Assembly (NCBI GenBank): GCA_016930645.1
Contig: JAFGGH010000045.1
Span: 1-36,968 of the forward strand
Length of the DNA stretch: 36,968 nucleotides
Source: Sedimentisphaerales bacterium
Lineage (GTDB): Bacteria > Planctomycetota > Phycisphaerae > Sedimentisphaerales > Anaerobacaceae
Reading direction: 5' to 3'
Part shown: piece after piece, positions 5,889 to 13,756 of the stretch
Layout of the letters: every line of letters starts with the position of its first letter
Position numbering within the stretch: the first letter of the stretch is position 1
Made by a program: the position numbers and the translations under genes
Notes under the pieces: model-generated
Database searches by the model: none
What the model was told of the DNA's origin: nothing
What the model saw: only the letters and a program-made list of their open reading frames with translations

Positions 5889-8800
5889 ACGAAAAGAAGC
5901 ACGTACTTTCAGGCTGGCCAATGATATTCGCGTGGCTGGCAATGATAATTTTCGCGATTCATTCGAGTACGCGTATGGTGGGCGCCGGTGACACATGGGT
6001 GGCGATGGCATGCGGACGTCACTTTATCAAGCACGGAGTTAATACGGTCGAGCCTTTCAGCGCGAATTCGCATGAGGCCGGACCGACCGAGAAAGAAGTA
6101 GCCAAGTGGCCTGGCTGGGCGCAGTGGATTACGGAGAAAGTTGGGCTTGAAACGGTAAAAAAGTGGCATCCGACGGGATGGATTAATCAGAACTGGCTGA
6201 CGCACGTGATATTTTACTGGTCAACTCATTTGTCACCGTTTGCGGACGGGCCGCCTGATAACTGGGAGGGTGTGAATGAAAAAACACGGTATGCATATAA
6301 CAACCTGGTCTTCTGGAAGATTGGTTTGTATATTTTGACAGTTATTTGCGTTTATTATATTGGTCGTTTGTTTGGTGTTAATCCGGCATTATCGGCGGTG
6401 TTCGCGTGCTTTGCGATGTTTGTGGGGCGGTCGTTTTTCGACATTCGGCCTGCGGGATTTTCAAATCTTCTTGTGGCGGTGTTTTTGCTGGTATTAGTAC
6501 TGGCGACTTACCGTAATATTCTTTATATCTGGCTAATAGTTCCTATCACGGTTTTCTGGTGTAATCTTCACGGCGGATATATTTACGCGTTTATAATAAT
6601 AACGGGCTTTTTTGGTTTGCATTTTCTTGCGGTGATTCCCAAAAGACGGACGGCGTGTTTATATAACATATTCCTGTGGTTGGTGTTATATATGCTGGTT
6701 AATAAATTTTTGTCGTTTGAGCCGGCGGAACAGATAGGGCCGGTGTTTGAACCGATAAAACTTTCGGAAGACTTTCTGATACGCTGTATAATATTATTTG
6801 CGGCTGGTAACCTGGTTTTAACAATATTACCGAAAATCAAAGCGGAGCTTTTTTGGTTTTATCAGATTGCGACGGCTGTTATTGTTTTTATGTGGTCTTT
6901 AGTAAAGTTTTTAGCAAAGCCGGACACAGCCGGTTTGGTCGACTATTTTGTAAAAATAATTAATGAGCATGTGTCCAGTTCTCAAATAGCTTTTTTTTCG
7001 GCGTTTGTCGTACTTGTCTGTCTTGGTTTGGTACTTATTTTTATGAAGGAAAAAATAGTCAGGTGTTCCACGCGTGGTATAGTCCATATCGGCGCAGCGG
7101 GTATTACCACATTTACAGCTTGTTTGATATTAAATCCATTCCACCTGACCAACTTTACGCATACGTTTATAATAAGCGCCAGTAAACAAGCCAAATTATG
7201 GAGAACAGTACACGAATGGCATTCTGCTTTTGCGTGGGATAATCCCGTGGGGACGGGATTTCCGTTTCTTGTGCTTGTTATGATAACAGCGGGTCTTGCG
7301 GTGTTCTGGATTTTAAGCAGGTTTGTAACAGGCAATCATCAGACTAATGCAAAAAGTCAGCTTTCCGAGAAAAAAGAATCGTCGATTTTAGAGGTGTTCG
7401 GCTGGGCGACAGCGATATTTGTATGCTGGATTGTGCTTGTCAGCTTGTCGTTGTGTCCTGCAATGTACAAAAAAATGCCCAGTATTTTCGTCTGTCTTTT
7501 GTTTGTAATTCCGATACTTTTAAGCATTAGATTCAATGTCCATTTTATTTACGCGCTTATACCTGTAACTTTATTTATAGCGGCGATGACAGAAACAGCC
7601 AAAATGAGGGGATACGCAGGTACTTATGTATTTCCATTTATAATAATACCTGTATATGTCTGTACTGTTATGATTGCATCGGCAATATCCCCGAAGGTTA
7701 AGTACAAGAGAATCGATATTGTTTTTGTTCTGGCTGCGTCTTTGGCGGCTGTATTGCTGATGATATTTATGATTAAGCCTTTTAAGCTTCAGCCTTATGA
7801 CGGAGAAGTGTGGGTCTATCTGCGACAGTTTATAGATATTAAAAGGCCTTGGAGGCCGCCTTACGAGCAAAACCTTGATTTTCTAACCCGTGCATATAAC
7901 AAATATCTTTTCAAGAGTTTATATATTGTTAATGTTATCTCCATTATTCTGTGGCTTGTTTTACCGGAGATGAAGAAGCTGTTGGGCGGCAGCGATGATA
8001 CGGCGACAGAAGCAGTGCGTCGGCCTTTGTTTGTTTTGCCGAAGATTGATATAACATATATAGTAATTTGCGCTCTTACGGTCTATATGGCTGTCAAAAG
8101 CCGAAGGTTTATCCCGATAGCAGCGATAGCGGCGTGTCCGCTGGCAGCAATGTTTATACAAAATATATCAGGGGCGATTTCATCGGCATTAAACTTTTAC
8201 CGGAAAGGCTCAATTAGCATCCCAGAAGTTCCGCGTTCATTGCGGAAAATATTTATCACCGTCGGTATGGTATTGACGTTACTTTTTGGAGTGTGGTGGG
8301 GGTTGAAATTCAAACGGATATATCTTGACCCGTGGCCTCAGGATGACAGGCTGACTTCGACTTTTATGCGTATGACGGCGTCGTATGTAAAGCCGTTCTG
8401 GGCGTGTCAGTTTATCAGGGAAAATAATATTAGCGGCAATATGTTTAACTACTGGACCGAAGGTGGCTTTATCGCTTACGGGCAGGTACCGGACCCCCGG
8501 ACGGGTAAGACGCCTTTGCAGCTATTTATGGATGGCAGGGCGCAGGCGGCTTATGATACCAGTACGTTTAAGCAGTGGAGTAATATAATGGCTGGTACAG
8601 CAAAAGGCGCAAAAATAGCCGAGGGTGCCAGAGTACGAGGTCGTGAGCCTAACGAGAAAGAGTATCTTGAAATCGGGGAAGAGCTGACAAAGGAATTCAG
8701 GAGGCCCGGCAATAATGTTTGGGTGGTTCTTATGCCATTTAACGATAAGACGAGCATAATAACCAACAGCCTTGAGATTCATCCGGACTGGGCTCTTGTA

Positions 8801-9301
8801 TTTTATAATAACGAACAGAAATTATTTGTCGATGTAACCGTACCGCAGGGTAAAAAACTGTTTATGGGTCTTAAAGACGGCAGCACAAAATTTCCGGATG
8901 AGTTTTCAGGACATTTGACACTTGCGCATAACCTTTTGTCTTCACCCGGAGACATAAATGGCGCAAAGGAAGGACTTGATCATGCTATCCGGGCTTTAGA
9001 GCAGCAGCCAAACCAGGCAGCAGTGTTGGAGATAAGCTTAGCTACCAGGTATTCAGGCTTAGTGGCGCCGGCGGCATCGGTACTGCAAAGTTATGTTGAG
9101 GATTTTGCCAAGAAAAAGGATGAAATATATTCCAGGCGGGCCAATTATATGAACCGGTTAATGACCTGCGGCCGGGCTGCGGTAATTTTGGCTAATTTGG
9201 CGCACAGAAATAACGACATGACACTTGCCGACAGATACGGTAAAATGACGGAAGATTACCAGGAAGAACTGCAGGAGTTAAATAAAAACGTTTCGTGGTA
9301 G
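5873..9301 (+). CDS. Large multi-spanning GT-C-like membrane protein with helical C-terminal domain
   Basis: The 1142-aa protein has more than ten hydrophobic segments from about residue 13 to 790. After the first helix comes GAGDTWVAMACGRHFIKHG followed by EPFSANS and WINQNWLTHVIFYW. This resembles the acidic-loop region of GT-C membrane proteins (D-x-W...GR/GQ-x-I..HG...P-x-S...W...EWL). GT-C enzymes use polyprenyl-phosphate sugars outside the cytoplasmic membrane. The soluble C-terminal part (about 800-1142) includes an FNYWTEGGFIAYG-type motif and a helical TPR-like end. Overlap with the aminotransferase and a GT2 gene 45 bp downstream (possible polyprenyl-phosphate sugar donor synthesis) support a glycan role. 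The exact reaction is unknown. Confidence 0.7.
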   Translation: MAELLNEKKHVLSGWPMIFAWLAMIIFAIHSSTRMVGAGDTWVAMACGRHFIKHGVNTVEPFSANSHEAGPTEKEVAKWPGWAQWITEKVGLETVKKWHPTGWINQNWLTHVIFYWSTHLSPFADGPPDNWEGVNEKTRYAYNNLVFWKIGLYILTVICVYYIGRLFGVNPALSAVFACFAMFVGRSFFDIRPAGFSNLLVAVFLLVLVLATYRNILYIWLIVPITVFWCNLHGGYIYAFIIITGFFGLHFLAVIPKRRTACLYNIFLWLVLYMLVNKFLSFEPAEQIGPVFEPIKLSEDFLIRCIILFAAGNLVLTILPKIKAELFWFYQIATAVIVFMWSLVKFLAKPDTAGLVDYFVKIINEHVSSSQIAFFSAFVVLVCLGLVLIFMKEKIVRCSTRGIVHIGAAGITTFTACLILNPFHLTNFTHTFIISASKQAKLWRTVHEWHSAFAWDNPVGTGFPFLVLVMITAGLAVFWILSRFVTGNHQTNAKSQLSEKKESSILEVFGWATAIFVCWIVLVSLSLCPAMYKKMPSIFVCLLFVIPILLSIRFNVHFIYALIPVTLFIAAMTETAKMRGYAGTYVFPFIIIPVYVCTVMIASAISPKVKYKRIDIVFVLAASLAAVLLMIFMIKPFKLQPYDGEVWVYLRQFIDIKRPWRPPYEQNLDFLTRAYNKYLFKSLYIVNVISIILWLVLPEMKKLLGGSDDTATEAVRRPLFVLPKIDITYIVICALTVYMAVKSRRFIPIAAIAACPLAAMFIQNISGAISSALNFYRKGSISIPEVPRSLRKIFITVGMVLTLLFGVWWGLKFKRIYLDPWPQDDRLTSTFMRMTASYVKPFWACQFIRENNISGNMFNYWTEGGFIAYGQVPDPRTGKTPLQLFMDGRAQAAYDTSTFKQWSNIMAGTAKGAKIAEGARVRGREPNEKEYLEIGEELTKEFRRPGNNVWVVLMPFNDKTSIITNSLEIHPDWALVFYNNEQKLFVDVTVPQGKKLFMGLKDGSTKFPDEFSGHLTLAHNLLSSPGDINGAKEGLDHAIRALEQQPNQAAVLEISLATRYSGLVAPAASVLQSYVEDFAKKKDEIYSRRANYMNRLMTCGRAAVILANLAHRNNDMTLADRYGKMTEDYQEELQELNKNVSW

Positions 9302-9346
9302 CAACGGCGGCAGGCACTAAATACTTACGGATTTTTAAAATACAAG

Positions 9347-10105
9347 ATGCCAGAACTTAATGCTAACCAAGGCGAAGGCAGGAACGATAGACTATCGATA
9401 AGTATTTTTTTCCCGTGTTATAACGAACAGGAAAACGTTGAAGGGGTAGTACTGCAGGGGCTTGAAGTATTAAAGAAGCTCGGCGCAGATTATGAAGTTA
9501 TAATCATTGATGACGGCAGCACGGATGATACCGGTAAAATAGCCGAGGGAATAGCTCAAGAGAATGAAAACGTAAAGGTAATTCACCACGAAACCAATCT
9601 TGGATACGGTGCGGCTTTGCAGAGCGGTTTCAGGTCGGCCACAAAGGAGCTTGTTTTTTATACAGACGGAGACGGACAGTTCGATATCAGTGAGATGCCG
9701 CCTCTTTTGCCGCTGATGGATGAGTATGATATTGTCAGTTGTTATCGCATAAAACGGCAGGAAAACCGGCTGCGGAGGTTTAACGCATGGTGCTGGACAC
9801 AGTTAGTGTGCCTGTTATTTCGTATGAGAATCAGGGATATCGATTGTGCATTTAAGCTTTATAAGCGAAAGATTTTTGATGAAATTGAGATGTCGAGCAC
9901 AGGTGCTCTTATTGACGCCGAGATTCTTGCAAGGGCTATACGAAAGGGTTATACCGTAGTTCAGAAGGGTGTTTACCATTATCCGAGAAGGGCAGGCCGG
10001 CAGAGCGGAGCGAGTGTCCGGGTTATTCTTCGGGCGTTTAAGGAGCTTTTTAAGCTTTACAACCGGATTAGAAAAAGACAATACCACGATAAGTTACAGG
10101 ACTAA
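9347..10105 (+). CDS. Family 2 glycosyltransferase, polyprenyl-phosphate mannosyl/glucosyltransferase-like
   Basis: A GT-A fold enzyme of the DPM1/DPG-synthase type. It has FFPCYNEQENV (about residues 22-32), IIDDGSTDDT (about 53-62), a NLGYGAALQSGFRSA loop and the DGDGQFD metal site (about 101-107), then a region with RIRDIDCAFKLYKR. Such enzymes transfer a sugar from a nucleotide donor to polyprenyl phosphate. It lacks the C-terminal transmembrane pair of GtrB-like members, so it is probably peripheral. It follows the GT-C-like gene by 45 bp and could supply the lipid-linked sugar. The N-terminal 15 residues are poorly conserved-looking. Substrate is unknown. Confidence 0.86.
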   Translation: MPELNANQGEGRNDRLSISIFFPCYNEQENVEGVVLQGLEVLKKLGADYEVIIIDDGSTDDTGKIAEGIAQENENVKVIHHETNLGYGAALQSGFRSATKELVFYTDGDGQFDISEMPPLLPLMDEYDIVSCYRIKRQENRLRRFNAWCWTQLVCLLFRMRIRDIDCAFKLYKRKIFDEIEMSSTGALIDAEILARAIRKGYTVVQKGVYHYPRRAGRQSGASVRVILRAFKELFKLYNRIRKRQYHDKLQD

Positions 10106-10157
10106 ATGTTGGAGGATAGTTTTGTAATTTGTACTACAGTTGTTATCATACCACAAT

Positions 10158-12086
10158 ATGACATCCGATAAGGTAAATCTTTTTATATACGGTTCTCTTC
10201 GGGACAGAAGGGTGTTCAAGTCGGTATGCGGGTACAGCTTTACAGTAAAGAGGTCTCGCGTTACCGAAAGGACACTTTTCGCGGAGTTAGCTCTTCTGGC
10301 ACGTCATCGCAGGGTCAGTCCTGATAATGTTTATTATTACGCCGTTGAGGATAAATCTTCGAGGATAGAGGGATTTGTCATACACGATATTCCCCAGGAG
10401 GCTATGGCGGAAATCGACCATTATGAGGGTAAGAGATATAAACGGCAGACGGTCAAAGTTGACACATCCGATGGTTCCGTGGAAACTGAAGCTTATCTTG
10501 TAAGCAGGGAATCGATGAAAAAGTATTTCGGAGACCGTTTCCATGTGAATCTTATACATGAATTGTGGCTTCGCAAGCGAATTGAGAAGTTTCTTAAGAA
10601 GGTTACCAGGCCCGGTGACAGGACGCTGGACGCTGAAATCGAAAGACAAGCGGACAGGGAATTACTGGCAACAACCGAGCGTGATTTGATAATAAGTCAT
10701 TATCACACTGACGCGGTGAGCGATTATTATCTTGAGCATGAGTTGTGGCGGCCCAGGCCGAGTGTCAAATCGCTTTATGACGATGAGAAGGCTGTGCCTT
10801 TTATAGAGAACTATCTCGATTTGGTTATCAAGCAGGTATTGCTGAATCAGCTCGAGGAAAAAATTTATTCGAGGTACCGATTTGAGATTGACCATATGCG
10901 GAGCAGTCAGCGTTATTTTAACCGTTCTGTCAGTCTTCTTATCGCTTTACAGATGCTGAATATCAATAAGGCGTCAGTTGATTTGATAATCCAGCAGAGA
11001 CGGTCAACAATGCCTTACAAAGATTATGATTTATTCGATTATATTAAGTACGCGGTAGGAGCGGCGAGAAGCCTTTTTGACCACAGGGTCGCCCATAATT
11101 ATCTTGGCAGGGTCAAGGTGAATATCCAGTCTGGCTTAACTCCTCTTGGTGCTGAGATTGAGCTGAGTAATCTCGGGTTTGCGGCGGTTGAGCCTCAGCG
11201 GAGCATTCGCAAGCTGACCGACCCTCAGTACGACGGATTTCGTTATTTTCATGACTTTAAGCTTGATGTGTTATCGTGGAAATTGGGCGGTTATATTGAC
11301 GACCATTCTGGTTCGACGGGACTTTCCGGCCTGCAGGGCTTTTTGGAAATGGCGCCGGGCAGGCTGAATGTGGAGGGTGAGCTTTCGCGTCCTGCAACTG
11401 CGGACCCGTGGCTGCTCAATCAGTTGATAGGTGAGATAGTAACTTTCTACGATGTCAGGCCTCACAGTCTTCATTTGTCTTTTCAGCTCAGGAAGAAGCA
11501 GATAGGCAGCCAGCAGATACTGCCGCTGGAATTTGTGAAATGTCTGCTGGCGTTAGGCGGCGACCTTGCGAAAAGAGACAGCAGGCGACTGTGGATTTCA
11601 AGGATGCAATATGATGAGATAAAACAGCATATCCGCGGTGAGGAGCTTGTCTTTGCGCGTACAAATAAGCGCAGCTGGTATATGGGTGAAGATGAAATAG
11701 CAGATAAGCCTCCGGTGCAGGCTATGGCGGTTGTGCAGCAGTATAAATTTATCCGCCTGCAGAAAACGGCAAATTATGAGCCGCTGATACTGTGTCTTAA
11801 AGGTTTGCAGTTTGCTTATAATCCTGGAGATTATTTGACGGCAGAGCAGCTGCAGTCCAGTCCGAGTCTCCGCGCAGATTATGAAGAGTTGAAAAGATGG
11901 GCCCAGGGGCCGGAAGAAATAAGTCTTCAGACTATAAGCAGGTTTCTGAATACTGTCCGTGACGGCCTGATGATTGAATATCACCACCGGCCTGCACATC
12001 AGCTTTATTATATCAACTGGGCGTTGGGGGCGATTGAGGTACAGTTGAAAATGTTTAATAAGCGGATACGGGAATTTAAGCAATAG
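10158..12086 (+). CDS. Fusion of an AIG2/gamma-glutamylcyclotransferase-like domain and an amidoligase-like domain
   Basis: Residues are numbered from an in-frame TTG at 10140; I prefer ATG 10158, which begins MTSDKVNLFIYGSL. The N-terminal domain (about 11-125) has the AIG2/GGCT features: the YGSL substrate loop at 17-20 and IDHYEGKRYKR with E96 where the catalytic glutamate lies. A helical region (about 130-325) follows. The rest looks like a glutamine-synthetase-fold ligase: GLTPLGAEIEL (332-341, acidic metal-binding strand), FLEMAPGR (401-408) and HSLHLSFQL (442-450, H-x-H). These are the positions of key motifs in amidoligases and glutamate-cysteine ligases. The predicted roles are ATP-dependent amide formation plus gamma-glutamyl cleavage. 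The second domain is my inference from motifs only. It is last in a plus-strand run after the GT2 gene. Confidence 0.6.
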   Translation: MTSDKVNLFIYGSLRDRRVFKSVCGYSFTVKRSRVTERTLFAELALLARHRRVSPDNVYYYAVEDKSSRIEGFVIHDIPQEAMAEIDHYEGKRYKRQTVKVDTSDGSVETEAYLVSRESMKKYFGDRFHVNLIHELWLRKRIEKFLKKVTRPGDRTLDAEIERQADRELLATTERDLIISHYHTDAVSDYYLEHELWRPRPSVKSLYDDEKAVPFIENYLDLVIKQVLLNQLEEKIYSRYRFEIDHMRSSQRYFNRSVSLLIALQMLNINKASVDLIIQQRRSTMPYKDYDLFDYIKYAVGAARSLFDHRVAHNYLGRVKVNIQSGLTPLGAEIELSNLGFAAVEPQRSIRKLTDPQYDGFRYFHDFKLDVLSWKLGGYIDDHSGSTGLSGLQGFLEMAPGRLNVEGELSRPATADPWLLNQLIGEIVTFYDVRPHSLHLSFQLRKKQIGSQQILPLEFVKCLLALGGDLAKRDSRRLWISRMQYDEIKQHIRGEELVFARTNKRSWYMGEDEIADKPPVQAMAVVQQYKFIRLQKTANYEPLILCLKGLQFAYNPGDYLTAEQLQSSPSLRADYEELKRWAQGPEEISLQTISRFLNTVRDGLMIEYHHRPAHQLYYINWALGAIEVQLKMFNKRIREFKQ

Positions 12087-12094
12087 CCTCATAG

Positions 12095-12149
12095 TAGCAC
12101 GGGCTTCCTCGCCACGGCGAAGCGTGTCGCAGCCGGGCAGCCCGTGCTA
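12095..12149. repeat. Palindromic dispersed element with 11-bp inverted arms
   Basis: TAGCACGGGCT (12095-12105) is the exact reverse complement of AGCCCGTGCTA (12139-12149), enclosing 33 bases that include smaller GC-rich hairpins. The inner 30 bases (12108-12137) match 26187-26216, inside the end of rnr, at 25 of 30 positions. It lies between convergent genes and could also end transcription, but it lacks a T-run. Confidence 0.65.
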
Positions 12150-12169
12150 ACATTGGCAGGATGCCCATG

Positions 12170-12643
12170 TTACTTTACATTTTCGCGATATATTTTTTTC
12201 TTTTTTAGATTTTTTATTGCCAGAGCCAAAACTTCTTCGTGGTCAAATGCTAATGGTCTTGGGAGTTTTTCTATATCGAACCATTTGGCTTGTGCGGCAT
12301 CATCGCCGCCTTTGACTTTATGAATTTTGTCTGTAATGCCCCAGAATACTATTGTTATCATTCTGCCGCGAGGGTCGCGGCCCGGTGTTCCGAATGCGGC
12401 AAGCTGTTGGAGCTTTACGTTAGTCAGGCCGGTTTCCTCTTCTAATTCACGAACAGCGGTATCTTCGAGGTCTTCTTCCATACCGATATAACCGCCGGGG
12501 AGGGCCCACTGACCTTCGAAAGGATAATGGCCGCGTTTAATGAGCAAGACTTTGGCTTTGCCGCCTGATACGGCAAAAACAAGGGCATCGGCGCTGACCA
12601 TCGGCCTGGGCCAGTCATATGTGTATTTGCCTTTTTCGTTCAT
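12170..12643 (-). CDS. Nudix hydrolase, ADP-ribose pyrophosphatase-like
   Basis: The Nudix box G-x5-E-x7-R-E-x2-E-E-x-G-L is intact, starting at GGYIGMEEDLED and continuing AVRELEEETGL (about residues 50-73). The preceding YDWPRPMVSADALVF, the LLIKRGHYPFEGQWALPGG segment and the later GTPGRDPRGR are typical of the ADP-ribose pyrophosphatase/NrtR-like Nudix group. It would cleave a nucleoside diphosphate linked to another moiety, ADP-ribose being the best guess. No C-terminal winged helix follows, so it is an enzyme rather than an NrtR repressor. It converges with the fusion gene and is divergent from the GT9 gene. Confidence 0.88.
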   Translation of the reverse strand: MNEKGKYTYDWPRPMVSADALVFAVSGGKAKVLLIKRGHYPFEGQWALPGGYIGMEEDLEDTAVRELEEETGLTNVKLQQLAAFGTPGRDPRGRMITIVFWGITDKIHKVKGGDDAAQAKWFDIEKLPRPLAFDHEEVLALAIKNLKKKKIYRENVK

Positions 12644-12703
12644 TATTTTTCAATATAGCTGCTGACAAGACTATTGTCTAATGCAAAAGTCCGTTGCCTC
12701 AAT

Positions 12704-12712
12704 TGATATAAT
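12704..12712 (+). promoter_or_regulatory. Extended -10 promoter for the GT9 gene
   Basis: TGATATAAT gives the extended -10 form TGnTATAAT with a perfect TATAAT at 12707-12712. No good -35 box lies 17 bp upstream, as expected for this class. The predicted start near 12719 leaves only about 12 nt before the ATG. Confidence 0.5.
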
Positions 12713-12730
12713 GAATTAAAATTTACTCTG

Positions 12731-13756
12731 ATGGCAGAAGAATTAAAAAGGATTTTGATAATCAAACCAAGCGCATTGGGTGACCTCATTCAGGTTCTGC
12801 CGGTACTGTCGGTATTGCGGAAGACATACCCCGATTCTGAGATTTACTGGATGGTTCGGAATGAATTTGCGTCATTGATTCAAAACCATCCTGATTTAAC
12901 CGATGTGATTCTTTTCGACCGCAAGTTTCTGGGCAAGGCCTGGTGGAACCCGAAGGCCTTAGGCGCGATATTTAAGCTAATATCTCAACTGCGAAAGTTC
13001 AAATTCGACGTTGTTCTTGATTTTCAGGGATTGTTCAGGACGGCTGGCCTGGCTTTTTTGTCCGGCAGTAAGAGAAGGTTCGGCCCGGCGAATGCGCGTG
13101 AGTTCGGGCATATTTTTTATACGAAAAAGGTAAAGCAGGACAAATCTACCATTCATCTTGTTGATTACTATATGGAAATAGCAGGAATAAAAAGTAAAGA
13201 GGTAAAATTTAAATTGCCGCAAAATGAGAAAGCAAGTGAATCCGTGAAGAAACTATTATCAGATTCAAATATATCTGAAAAAGGTTACGCGGTATTCGTG
13301 CCGGGTTCAGCGCACGCGGACAAATGCTGGCCTGTCGATAAGTTTGCGGAGCTGGCTGATAAGATTACGCAAAAGTATGGATGTTCTATTGTAGTGGTGG
13401 GGACAAAATCAGAATCTGCCCTTGCCGAAGAGATTCAGAGCAAAACACAAACGCCGATTATCAATCTTGCCGGTAAAACGGATATACCGATGCTGGTTGA
13501 GATACTGCGAAATGCTAAACTTGTGATAAGCAACGATACCGGGCCGGGACATATCGCAGCTGCACTAAATAAACCGATGGTGATGATATTCGGCAGGAGT
13601 AATCCTGCAAGGGTGATGCCTTACAGGAAACCTGAATGCGTAGCAGCGATAGAGCCGATGGAAAGAGGTTTCAAGGCCGACAGCACTAATCCCAGACACA
13701 ATGTCAACGACATCAGTGTCGAAGAAGTTTTAAAAAAAATATGTTTCCAATTATAA
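12731..13756 (+). CDS. Family 9 glycosyltransferase, heptosyltransferase-like
   Basis: A GT-B enzyme of the lipopolysaccharide heptosyltransferase family. The N-terminal ILIIKPSALGDLIQVLPVL (about residues 8-26) is the family signature with the catalytic-side D18. The C-terminal donor site is SNDTGPGHIAAALNKPMVMIFG (about 267-288). It would add a heptose or other sugar to a lipid-linked core, which agrees with kdsA in this window. No Shine-Dalgarno sequence precedes the ATG. Its stop lies in a TTATAA palindrome shared with the convergent ileS stop. Confidence 0.87.
   Translation: MAEELKRILIIKPSALGDLIQVLPVLSVLRKTYPDSEIYWMVRNEFASLIQNHPDLTDVILFDRKFLGKAWWNPKALGAIFKLISQLRKFKFDVVLDFQGLFRTAGLAFLSGSKRRFGPANAREFGHIFYTKKVKQDKSTIHLVDYYMEIAGIKSKEVKFKLPQNEKASESVKKLLSDSNISEKGYAVFVPGSAHADKCWPVDKFAELADKITQKYGCSIVVVGTKSESALAEEIQSKTQTPIINLAGKTDIPMLVEILRNAKLVISNDTGPGHIAAALNKPMVMIFGRSNPARVMPYRKPECVAAIEPMERGFKADSTNPRHNVNDISVEEVLKKICFQL

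Noticed and set aside
5361-6011. Large antisense ORF (216 codons) over the aminotransferase and GT-C genes
   Set aside because: It is antisense to two strongly supported genes. Its composition is that expected from the complement of coding DNA, and it has no domain.
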